Below are positions 1 to 7,705 of a DNA stretch of 64,000 nt, piece after piece (positions within the stretch are counted from its first letter, which is position 1; every line of letters begins with the position of its first letter). Made by a program: the position numbers and the translations under genes. Source of the DNA: Acidobacteriota bacterium (lineage in GTDB: Bacteria; Acidobacteriota; Vicinamibacteria; Vicinamibacterales; 2-12-FULL-66-21); assembly GCA_003222675.1 (NCBI GenBank), contig QHWT01000055.1:164287-228286 (forward strand), read 5' to 3'. Under the pieces are notes generated by a model, which saw nothing but the letters and a program-made list of their open reading frames with translations, ran no database searches and was not told the origin of the DNA.

Positions 1-2111
1 AGTCGCTTTCTCGCTTCCTCAGCCCCAAGGAGACAACGGAGTTCGTGGCCGCTGTTCGGGAGGTCGTCGAGCGCGGTGTGACGCGCAATGTCCGGCTTGG
101 GCCGCGCAGCGCCTCTGGCGAGATCATTCCCACGGCTCTAAATGCCGCCGTCTTGCGCAACCCTGGCGGCAAGGCAATCGGCGTCATCGGTATCCTCCGC
201 GACATGCGCGAGCTGGACAAGGCGCGGGCATACGCTGAGAGCCTCATAAAGAATGCGCCCGATCCTGTGTTTGTCTCCGATCTCGAGGGGAAGATTCTTC
301 AAGCGAATGACGCGGTGTTCAACCTATTGGGTTTCCGGCCCGACGAATTGATTGAGCAGTCGCTGTCGCGCATCATCTCGGTCGAGGAAACGCGTGACTT
401 CATGACCGCCCTCCGCGAGGTGGTCGAGCGCGGGGCAACTCGAAACGCCCGCCTCCACCCTCGCAGCGCTTCAGGGGAGATCATCCCGACGACGTTGAAC
501 GCATCGGCCCTCCGCGCGATGGGGGGCGATGTCAGCGGGGTCATCGGGATCCTTCGCGACATGCGCGAGCTGGATAAGGCTTGGCGGTACGCGGAGAGTC
601 TCATCAAGGATGCGCCCGATCCGGTGTTTGTGAGCGACCTGCAGGGCAAGATCCTCCAGGCGAATGACGCGGTCTCTGAGCTTCTCGGCTTGCGTGAGGA
701 GCAGGTCGTCGAGCAATCGCTGTCGCGATTCATCGGCCCTGAGGAGACCCGCGAGTTCGTAGCGGCGTTGCGGGAGGTCGTCGAGCGAGGGATCACGCGC
801 AACATCCGCCTCAACCCGCGCAACGCGTCAGGTGATGTGATTCCGACGACCCTCAATGCATCAGCACTCCGCAATACCGGGGGCCGGGTCGCCGGGGCGA
901 TCGGCATCCTGCGCGATATGCGCGCGTACGAGCAGGTGGTACGCGCTCTCGAAGAGTCACGGCGGGAGCTCGAAGCCGCAAACCGGGCGAAGGACCGGTT
1001 TCTGGCGATGGTTTCCCATGAGCTGCGCACTCCGCTGACGGCGATGCTCGGTTGGGCGAGAATGCTTCGCTGTGGCATGCTCGACGACGCCAGCGCTGCC
1101 CGCGCGCTCGAGGTGATTGAGCGCAACTCCAAGCTCCAGGCGCATCTCATCGATGATCTCCTCGACCTCTCTCGGATCGTCACTGGCAAGCTCCAGCTGG
1201 AGCTGCAGCCCGTCGATCCGGTAGGCGTCGTCGAGGCCTCCATCGACGCCGTCCAGGCGTTGGCCGATGCGAAGGGAATTTCGCTCAAAGTGATTCTCGA
1301 TGCCTCGGTCGGATCGGTGCTGGGTGATCCCCAGCGTCTTCAGCAGGTCGTCTGGAACCTTCTCTCGAACGCAATCAAGTTCACGCCGCAGCAGGGGCGG
1401 GTTGAGCTGCGCCTCGAGCGCATGGGCGCGTCGGCGCGCATCAGCGTGCGCGACACCGGGCCGGGCATCAGTCCCGATCTCCTGCCCCATATCTTCGACC
1501 CCTTTCATCAAGGAGAGAACGCGCGCCGTGTCGGCGGTTTGGGACTCGGGCTCGCGATCGTCCGTCACATCGTCGAACTGCACGGAGGCAGCGTGGGCGC
1601 CGAGAGTGCAGGTGAGGGCCGCGGAGCGACATTCGTCGTCGAGCTGCCGGCGTTGCAAGAACTCTACAAGGCCGTGGAGAAAGCGCCCGGCACCGCGGAT
1701 GGTGCATCCACAGGATTCATCAGCCTCGCTGGCATCAATGTCCTGGTCGTCGACGATGAGGCCGACGCGCGCGAGCTGCTGACGACGATTCTGCACCACG
1801 CGGGAGCGAAGGCAGCCGCCGTATCTTCGGCCGCAGAGGCGCTGGAGGTCCTCCATGGGGGCCCGGTGGACGTTCTCGTCAGCGACATCGGATTGCCCGA
1901 AGAGGACGGATGCGCATTTATCCGTAAGGTGCGCGACCTCGGTCCGAAGAAGGGAGCAACGATCCCGGCGATCGCAGTCACGGCGGACGCGCGAGCCGAG
2001 ACTCGCGTGCGGGCGCTCTCAGCCGGATTTCAGCTCTACATCGCCAAACCAATCGATCCTGCAGAGCTGACCAGGCTCATTGCTCAAATCGTCGGTGACA
2101 GTAGTCGTTGA
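1..2111 (+). CDS. PAS-repeat hybrid sensor histidine kinase (5' end outside window)
   Basis: The reading frame is open from base 3, so the start lies upstream; the GTG at 45 is only an internal codon. The visible part has near-identical PAS units repeating every 119 residues: one partial at the edge, then units with the motif APDPVFVSDL at about residues 71 and 190 counted from position 45. Next come a HisKA domain with the phospho-acceptor in SHELRTPLTAM (about residue 325), a HATPase_c domain with DTGPGIS and GLGLGLAIV, and a C-terminal receiver starting VLVVDDEADARELL with phospho-Asp in VSDIGLPEEDG. No membrane segment is visible, so sensing may be cytoplasmic. It stops 25 bp short of a convergent gene. 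The target of the pathway cannot be read here. Confidence 0.93.
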   Translation, partial: SLSRFLSPKETTEFVAAVREVVERGVTRNVRLGPRSASGEIIPTALNAAVLRNPGGKAIGVIGILRDMRELDKARAYAESLIKNAPDPVFVSDLEGKILQANDAVFNLLGFRPDELIEQSLSRIISVEETRDFMTALREVVERGATRNARLHPRSASGEIIPTTLNASALRAMGGDVSGVIGILRDMRELDKAWRYAESLIKDAPDPVFVSDLQGKILQANDAVSELLGLREEQVVEQSLSRFIGPEETREFVAALREVVERGITRNIRLNPRNASGDVIPTTLNASALRNTGGRVAGAIGILRDMRAYEQVVRALEESRRELEAANRAKDRFLAMVSHELRTPLTAMLGWARMLRCGMLDDASAARALEVIERNSKLQAHLIDDLLDLSRIVTGKLQLELQPVDPVGVVEASIDAVQALADAKGISLKVILDASVGSVLGDPQRLQQVVWNLLSNAIKFTPQQGRVELRLERMGASARISVRDTGPGISPDLLPHIFDPFHQGENARRVGGLGLGLAIVRHIVELHGGSVGAESAGEGRGATFVVELPALQELYKAVEKAPGTADGASTGFISLAGINVLVVDDEADARELLTTILHHAGAKAAAVSSAAEALEVLHGGPVDVLVSDIGLPEEDGCAFIRKVRDLGPKKGATIPAIAVTADARAETRVRALSAGFQLYIAKPIDPAELTRLIAQIVGDSSR

Positions 2112-2136
2112 AGGGTTTCCCAACACTTCAGCCCGA

Positions 2137-2916
2137 TCACTGTCTCGAACCTGCGGACATAACGCGCGCAGCTCGCGTTGCGGCGGCGAACGCAATATCG
2201 AGAAAGCGCTGCATGCGCGCATGGTGTGAGCCGCGCCAGTAGACCCGGCCACATTCCGAACATTGCGAGAAGTCGTCGTAGTACTCGCGCGTGCGCCGCA
2301 GGAGCAGATGCTCGACCCGGTCCTTCGGAACCACCTGCAACACACAGCCACACCGCAGACACCGCGTGAACGGCGCTGCGTGCGGCACCAGATCGAAGCG
2401 GCGCAAGACCTCTATGAGTTGGCGGCCGGACTCCGTCTCACGGACGAAATAGCCCCGGATCACCTTACCGTGCTTGAGCACGCCGACGTCACGGGTGAGA
2501 ACGGTCCGGTCCTCGGCAACCGTGATCTCTACGAGCTCACGGTCGCTGTAGTTGTTCCGATACGACGTATCGAATCCCGCAAGCCGCAAGTACGCGGTCA
2601 AGCGTCCCAGGTGCACGTCGGCGACGAAACGGGGATCGGCTTGCGGCGCCGGCCCGAGACGTCCGATTTCGCCGCAATCCAGTAAGCGGAACGGCGGATA
2701 GACGGCCACGCGGTCACCGTCGCGAACGATGTACGCGAAGTCCACGAAGGTGCCGTTCACCAGAATGCGATCGATCTCCGGGTGAGGCACGCGGAGTGTC
2801 TCGATGAAATCCTTGACGGAGGCGCTTCTCTCAAAGCCATAGACGAGCATCGCCTGTCTGTGCGCCGCGGGCAGAAAATCGTTCAGGGCGCCGTAGAAAC
2901 GAAACGATGCGCGCAT
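2137..2916 (-). CDS. Mut7-C ubiquitin/RNase domain protein
   Basis: A 259-residue protein with two parts. Residues 1-85 resemble a ThiS/MoaD-like beta-grasp domain (start MRASFRFYGALNDFLP, then NGTFVDFAYIVRDGDRVAVYPP). Residues 95-240 match the Mut7-C/DUF82 PIN-like RNase domain (FVADVHLGRLTAYLRLAGFDT, TVLTRDVGVLKHG). The C-terminal half carries a split zinc ribbon, CLRCG and CSECG. Mut7-C is the exonuclease domain named after C. elegans mut-7; the bacterial proteins are taken as RNases, but substrates are mostly unknown. The ATG at 2916 gives a full-length domain order. It is monocistronic and convergent with the upstream kinase gene. Confidence 0.85.
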   Translation of the reverse strand: MRASFRFYGALNDFLPAAHRQAMLVYGFERSASVKDFIETLRVPHPEIDRILVNGTFVDFAYIVRDGDRVAVYPPFRLLDCGEIGRLGPAPQADPRFVADVHLGRLTAYLRLAGFDTSYRNNYSDRELVEITVAEDRTVLTRDVGVLKHGKVIRGYFVRETESGRQLIEVLRRFDLVPHAAPFTRCLRCGCVLQVVPKDRVEHLLLRRTREYYDDFSQCSECGRVYWRGSHHARMQRFLDIAFAAATRAARVMSAGSRQ

Positions 2917-3088
2917 CTCGATCTCGCGTGGTCATCGCGATGGGCGGGGTGGTTTCGGCACGGGACGAGGCTGCGGCGGCTGGCCGCGGACGATGTGCAC
3001 CGGTTGACGTGGCGGCGAGGGGCGGCGACCCACGTCAGCGTCCGACGGCGTTCAGCCGTACGATCTCGTTAGGCATGTGGAGGACGAT

Positions 3089-3331
3089 CTAATCGAATGA
3101 GGGGATCGCGACGCGATCGATCGGCGTCAGGGTCTCCAGAAAATTCCGGCCCTTCAACAGCATCCGCTTCAAGCCGACGATGCGCGACGGCTCGAGGTCC
3201 TTCTGAAACAGGAAGACGATCAGACGTCCGAATGGTGTGCCCTCGCTCGAGACCGGTATCTCCCACGAGAGCGCGTCGTCGCTTCGAGAGTGGCGCTCCC
3301 CAATCCAGGTGGCCGTCTCGACCCATGCGGG
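3089..3331 (-). pseudogene. Possible C-terminal fragment of an unrecognised protein
   Basis: In this frame the translation from about 3331 to the stop at 3089 has protein-like composition (for example RLIVFLFQKDLEPSRIVGLK). Upstream of it the frame turns into arginine- and serine-rich shadow sequence and runs into the end of the TPR gene. It has no start codon of its own with a ribosome site. It looks like the tail of a larger gene whose front is gone. I do not recognise the family with confidence. Confidence 0.3.
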
Positions 3332-3393
3332 ACTGATCTCAGAACCATTTCCTCGGTGAACACACCGCGTCCTTGCGGCGTCAGGGATTGCTG

Positions 3394-5073
3394 CTATCGG
3401 CCCGCGGACTGCAAGAACCGCCGCGCTGCCTGTAGCTCGGGGCGATCGGGATCGGCGCTCTTCCACATTTCAATCAGGCGCATGTATTGTGCCCTGGCTG
3501 TGGCTGTGTCCCCCATCGCCTCGGCGGCCTTCGCGATACCGACGATTGCCTTGGGCCGGCCAGGCGTGCGGCGCAGCGTCTCCTCGAACTGCCCGCGCGC
3601 CTCCGCGAGCTTCCCCATGTCCATCAGCATCGACCCATAGAGCTCATGCGCCGGAATGATCGGATACGGCGGCTGCGACAGGCTGTCGATTGAATCCTCG
3701 ATCGCCACGGCGGCTTCCATCTCCGTCACCGCACCCGCCGCGTCGCCACCCGCGTGCGCGGCCCACGCCGCCGCTTCTCTTGCCTGCATGGTCAGAATCT
3801 GCTGCACCAAAGGATGCTGGCCGGGGACGCGCGCCCGTTCCATCATCTCCGCCGCCTTGCTCTTGGCCGTCGCGGCGTCGTTCCGCCTCGCTGCGGCCAT
3901 TGCCTCGAGATGCAGCTTCATCACCACGACATCGCTCGATGGCGCGATGAGCGGCAAGGTGGGCACGTCGCTCCACGATTCGGATTCGGCGATGAAGCGG
4001 GCGAGCGTGTCGAAGTAACCGTAGAGCACGCGATCGGGCAGCGCAAAAATCGTCCGACCACGGACGTGACGCGCCTCAAGGTCCTGCGAATCGGGAGCGG
4101 TCTTCCTGTTCGCGATCGCCGCATACTGTGCCGCGAACAGATCGACCGCCTTCTTCGCGTCTTTGTAGCGGCCGAGCTGAAGGTAGTCGTAGGAGAGGTA
4201 ATTGAGTGAATGGAAGTCGCGCAACTCTCCCGGCTCTCCCGCCTCCTTCACATCGTCGTTTGAAATCTGCCACGCGTTCTCGTTGGCCGTCGCCGCTTCC
4301 TCCCAGTATCCCAGGCGCGTGAAGATGTGCGACGGCATGTGATAGGCGTGCGGCACGGCGGCGGCCGTCCTGGCGTATGCACGTGCAGCAGCCAGACCAG
4401 TTTCGGCATGAACGGGATCGTCGTAGGCGTGAATGAGGTAATGCAGCACTCCCGGATGCCGTGGGTCGTGAGCGTAGACTGATTCGAAGAGGGCGGCCGC
4501 ACGGCCTTGCATCTCGAATCCCTTCGTCCCTTCGCTGATGGTGCCCATGATCGACAGACCATAAAACAGCTTGGTCTCATCGTCGGGATATTTCGCATGC
4601 GTGGCGGCCATCTGCTCGCGGTAAGCCTCGTCACGTGAGCGCTTCGTTCCCGCGCCCCCATCTTTGTAGAGCGCGGCGGTGGCCATGAGGTAGTTGTGTT
4701 CGCGATCGTTCTGCGACTTCGCTTTGAGTCCCTTCTGCACGTACGCCCACCCCGCGGCTTCGTCCTCCCGCGAGGGGGCATCCCAGAGCGGGTGGTTGTA
4801 CGTCATGGCTGCGCCCCAGTAGGCCATGGCACATTCGGGATCCGCCTTCTGGATCTCTTGAAACCGCGTCAGGGCGCGGGCGTACCAGAAGTTATGGAGA
4901 AGAGCCAGGGCGCGATCGAACGCGGCTTGCACAGCGGGAGCGCACGAGGTCTCCATGTGTGCCGTCCCAACACCCTCGGAGCCGTGGCCGTGCTGTGCGA
5001 GTAGACCCGCCAGGTTAAGCGCCGCCAACAGCGTGGCGGACATACACCGACGGATGCGGCGGCGCGCCGTCAT
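3394..5073 (-). CDS. Secreted TPR-repeat protein
   Basis: A 559-residue protein when started at the ATG at 5073, which overlaps the stop of the upstream cytochrome gene in an ATGA arrangement; the longer open frame to 5244 is shadow of that gene. An N-terminal signal peptide (SATLLAALNLAGLLAQ) precedes tetratricopeptide-type helices: ALTRFQEIQKADPECAMAYWGAAM near the start, and GQFEETLRRTPGRPKAIVGIAKAAEAMGD near the end. It resembles the long exported TPR proteins common in Acidobacteria, which likely act as periplasmic scaffolds. Being last in the sulfite oxidase - cytochrome c operon suggests a role tied to that redox system. This link is inference. Confidence 0.82.
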   Translation of the reverse strand: MTARRRIRRCMSATLLAALNLAGLLAQHGHGSEGVGTAHMETSCAPAVQAAFDRALALLHNFWYARALTRFQEIQKADPECAMAYWGAAMTYNHPLWDAPSREDEAAGWAYVQKGLKAKSQNDREHNYLMATAALYKDGGAGTKRSRDEAYREQMAATHAKYPDDETKLFYGLSIMGTISEGTKGFEMQGRAAALFESVYAHDPRHPGVLHYLIHAYDDPVHAETGLAAARAYARTAAAVPHAYHMPSHIFTRLGYWEEAATANENAWQISNDDVKEAGEPGELRDFHSLNYLSYDYLQLGRYKDAKKAVDLFAAQYAAIANRKTAPDSQDLEARHVRGRTIFALPDRVLYGYFDTLARFIAESESWSDVPTLPLIAPSSDVVVMKLHLEAMAAARRNDAATAKSKAAEMMERARVPGQHPLVQQILTMQAREAAAWAAHAGGDAAGAVTEMEAAVAIEDSIDSLSQPPYPIIPAHELYGSMLMDMGKLAEARGQFEETLRRTPGRPKAIVGIAKAAEAMGDTATARAQYMRLIEMWKSADPDRPELQAARRFLQSAGR

Positions 5074-5462
5074 CGTCGCACGCCGTCCGGACCGAAGTGC
5101 TCGGCGAGATACGCGACGAGCGCGGTCTGATCCTCGTCCTGGATCGGGGTGCCCCACGTCCGCATCTGCGTCACGGTTCGTCCCCAGGCTGCAGTGTCCT
5201 TCCGCTGTTGCGCGATCAGCGCGGCACCGTGGCATAGCAGGCATCGCTCGGTAACGAGCGCCTTCCCGGGTCCCTCGGGCAGCCGGGCGATCTCGGCGGC
5301 TTCCGCGGAACCGACGACCGCCTTCAATGCCGGATCGGAATCGCCCTTCGCGCCGGCGCTGGCGGTTCGGCAGCCTGCGGAGAGCGCCGCCGCGAGAAGC
5401 GCGGATGCGATCACGACCGGTCGGACGACGCGGCGCATCCGCGTTGGAGCGTCAGCGCGCAT
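5070..5462 (-). CDS. c-type cytochrome subunit of sulfite dehydrogenase (lipoprotein)
   Basis: A small monohaem cytochrome with CLLCH haem-attachment motif near the middle and an axial Met candidate in VTQMRTWGTPI. The N-terminus has a hydrophobic stretch ending in the lipobox-like LSAGC, so it is probably a lipid-anchored periplasmic protein. The start was set at the ATG at 5462, which overlaps the stop of the sulfite oxidase gene by 11 bp; an ATG at 5438 is an alternative. The arrangement mirrors SorA-SorB sulfite dehydrogenases, in which the molybdoenzyme passes electrons to the cytochrome. The pairing is established for the family; the electron acceptor here is not visible. Confidence 0.88.
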   Translation of the reverse strand: MRADAPTRMRRVVRPVVIASALLAAALSAGCRTASAGAKGDSDPALKAVVGSAEAAEIARLPEGPGKALVTERCLLCHGAALIAQQRKDTAAWGRTVTQMRTWGTPIQDEDQTALVAYLAEHFGPDGVRR

Positions 5463-6594
5463 GGAAGGGCACCTCGTGGATCGAGTTGTTTCCATAGCCG
5501 CCCGGGTTTGGAGCGGCATGCTCGGGCTGCGTGTGCCCGGCCGTGTCGGTTGCGCGAGCGCGCACGCGCTGCTCGCCGGCCGATCTGATGGCCACGTCGG
5601 CTTCCCACAGGCGCCACGTGCCCGTCTGCGACTCGCTCGTGAAGCGTGTCTGCTGCCAGGTGCGACCGCCGTCGCTCGAGATCTCGACCTGCTGGAGCGT
5701 CCCCGCGCCCGTCCAGGCGACGCCGGTCACGCGCGTGGTACCGACGTCCACCCGCTCGCCGTCGAGCGGCGCGGTGATGAGCGACTTGACATGCATCAGA
5801 TCCACGGGGCTTCCGTCCGCGTACCGGTAGCCGCGCGCCATGAAGTGATTGTCCGACTCGGTGGCGCGGGCGTGGATGTGCGTGAGCCACTTCGTGGACG
5901 CCATGCCGTACCATCGCGGCACAACGAGGCGCAGCGGGCCTCCGTGCAGGAGCGGCAGCGGCCGGCCGTTCATCTCGTACGCGATCAACGCCTCGCCGAG
6001 CGCGGTCTCGCGCGGAATGCTGCGGAGGAACCTGGGTGTCGCGGGGTTTGGGCTGCGATCGGCGGCTTCCATCCAGAAGTGCAGTGCCGAGGCCTGGACG
6101 CCGGCCCGTTCGAGCAGAGCGGCGAGGGGCACGCCGGTCCATGTCGCCGTGCTTACCGCGCCGAGGCCCCACTGCACGCCGGAAGTCGCTGGCAGCTCGA
6201 GACGGCCGCGGCCGTTGCCGGCGCACTCGATCGTCACGCTGCGATGGTCGACGCGCATGCGGCGGATGTCGTCGAGACGGAGCGTGACCTGGCGCGCCAC
6301 CTCGCCGTCGATCGTCAGCGTCCACGGCGCAGAGACGTCCGTGGGCAGCGCAAGATGGCTTCGGACGAAGAACAGATCGTTTGCCGTCACGAGCGTCCTC
6401 AGCGCTTCGATCGGCGACTCCGCGTCGAGCGGCCGAGCGTTACGGATCACCAGCCGCAACTCTCTTGCGCCAATCCTGGCGCCGGACTGTCTCGTTGCAA
6501 AGACGAGCTCAGCGGCGTGCGTGCGGCGCACCAACGTTCCGGCGGCAGCCAGGAGCGTAAGGGCCTCGCGCCGGCTGACGGATCGATCGTGCAT
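5452..6594 (-). CDS. Molybdopterin-dependent sulfite oxidase family protein (SorA/SoxC-like)
   Basis: A 380-residue protein with a twin-arginine signal (SRREALTLLAAAG), so it is exported folded. The molybdenum-ligating Cys lies in TIECAGNGR, and WGLGAVSTATWTGVPL and GGPLRLVVPRWYG match the oxidoreductase molybdopterin-binding domain. The C-terminal third (ITAPLDGERV to TARATDT-like strands) is the Mo-co oxidoreductase dimerisation domain. The family oxidises sulfite to sulfate in the periplasm, although YedY-like members act on other substrates, so sulfite is probable rather than proven. It heads a three-gene operon with the cytochrome and TPR genes. Confidence 0.88.
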   Translation of the reverse strand: MHDRSVSRREALTLLAAAGTLVRRTHAAELVFATRQSGARIGARELRLVIRNARPLDAESPIEALRTLVTANDLFFVRSHLALPTDVSAPWTLTIDGEVARQVTLRLDDIRRMRVDHRSVTIECAGNGRGRLELPATSGVQWGLGAVSTATWTGVPLAALLERAGVQASALHFWMEAADRSPNPATPRFLRSIPRETALGEALIAYEMNGRPLPLLHGGPLRLVVPRWYGMASTKWLTHIHARATESDNHFMARGYRYADGSPVDLMHVKSLITAPLDGERVDVGTTRVTGVAWTGAGTLQQVEISSDGGRTWQQTRFTSESQTGTWRLWEADVAIRSAGEQRVRARATDTAGHTQPEHAAPNPGGYGNNSIHEVPFHAR

Positions 6595-6623
6595 GGCACG
6601 TCAGATTAGCAGAAGCATTGACA

Positions 6624-6671
6624 ATCGGGTGATTTGGTGATCGGGTGATTTGGTAATCGGGTGATTTGGGA
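6624..6671. repeat. Three tandem 16-bp repeats
   Basis: Copies of ATCGGGTGATTTGGTA-like sequence start at 6624, 6640 and 6656 and differ by single bases. A fourth partial copy runs into the 92-bp repeat that follows. Degraded inverted forms (AATCACCAAATTACC) recur to 6895. The 379-bp gap between the sulfite oxidase start and the hydrolase stop contains only this repeat island and no gene. Confidence 0.85.
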
Positions 6672-6872
6672 ATCGGGCATGCGCGGCCCTACCGGCTGCG
6701 CTTCAAAGCACGCGCGGTGGCGCGTGCGAAGCAAAATCACCAAATTACCGGGTCACTCAATCACCGGATCGAGCATGAATCGGGTGATTTGGCAATCGGG
6801 CATGCGCGGCCCTACCGGCTGCGCTTCAAAGCACGCGCGGTAGCGCGTGCGAAGCAAAATCACCAAATTACC
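6658..6872. repeat. Two direct copies of a 92-bp palindrome-bearing element
   Basis: Copies at 6658-6749 and 6781-6872 are 92 bp long, 31 bp apart, and differ at only two positions by direct comparison. Each copy has imperfect terminal inverted repeats (GGTGATTTGG against GGTAATTTGG on the other strand). Each also carries an inner hairpin, perfect in the first copy: GCACGCGC, a GGTG loop, GCGCGTGC. The shape is that of a REP or MITE-like non-coding element. There is no open frame worth calling and no transposase nearby. Confidence 0.85.
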
Positions 6873-6973
6873 CAATTTACTAAATCACCAATTAAAGGCA
6901 CCGCATGTTCGTCATTTCAGGAAAGTTCGGACCGGCGCCGGCGTCGTACGGAGCTTCACGGGCAGATTCGACA

Positions 6974-7669
6974 TCACTCTCTGACGGGCGTATTGTCGAA
7001 CGGTTCGTCGTGGCCAGGTACGATCACTCCGTCAAAGTTTCGGATCCTGTCGTGGGATGCACGATACGCGGACACATCCCAGGGGGGCATCAGCGCGACC
7101 CGCGCGTTCAGATCCTCACGGAGAAGGAGCGCGTCGCCGCACACGAGCACGGCGCGTCCGCCCGTTTCGATCGCGAAGGACACGTGATGCGGGGCATGGC
7201 CGGGTGTCTCGATGACGCTGATACCCGACGGCGGCTCGACCTCCTCGAGCCAGATCGCCCGATCGGTCCCGCCCCATCGCGACTCATCCCACAGCAGCTT
7301 CTCGATGGCGAGAAGTTTGCGCACGATTTTTGGGTTATAGGTACTCGCAGCCATGGCCGGATAAAACGGCAGGGCATGCTCGGGCCCCGGCCGGGTCACG
7401 CGCGCGAGCACCTCGTGCAGCGCTCGCGTCCAGTCGCGATCCCGCTTGGAGCAGTAAATTCCGGCGCGCGGAAAAAGCGCATTGTTGTGCGAATGATCCA
7501 CGTGAGCGTGCGTATTGAACACGAGCGTGACGTCCTGTGGCGTGATGCCTTCCAACGCGAGCGCGGCGACCAGGGATGCGGCATGATGGGCCAGCCCGGT
7601 GTCGAAGATGGCGATCTCACCACCGCGCCGCGCCAGCACGCTGCTCGCGCGCAGTGCGCCTCCGCGCAT
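6974..7669 (-). CDS. Metallo-beta-lactamase-fold hydrolase
   Basis: About 231 residues from the ATG at 7669; the longer open frame to 7984 is antisense to the sensor kinase gene. The zinc-binding HxHxDH motif is clear in THAHVDHSHNN, followed by TPGHAPHHVSF and the Asp of VCGDALLL, and VPGHDEPF near the end. No signal peptide is seen, so it is cytoplasmic. The family includes glyoxalase II-like enzymes, lactonases and N-acyl homoserine lactone hydrolases; the substrate cannot be chosen from sequence. It is divergent from the kinase/regulator pair with only 36 bp between starts. Confidence 0.83.
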   Translation of the reverse strand: MRGGALRASSVLARRGGEIAIFDTGLAHHAASLVAALALEGITPQDVTLVFNTHAHVDHSHNNALFPRAGIYCSKRDRDWTRALHEVLARVTRPGPEHALPFYPAMAASTYNPKIVRKLLAIEKLLWDESRWGGTDRAIWLEEVEPPSGISVIETPGHAPHHVSFAIETGGRAVLVCGDALLLREDLNARVALMPPWDVSAYRASHDRIRNFDGVIVPGHDEPFDNTPVRE

Positions 7670-7705
7670 CAGCAGGCTGACGCGCCAGACCGGAGGTAGG
7701 ACCCG

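Noticed and set aside
6624-6872. CRISPR-like repeat spacing
   Set aside because: There are only two long direct copies with one 31-bp gap, the 16-bp repeats are contiguous without spacers, and no cas gene is present. It is better read as a palindromic element.
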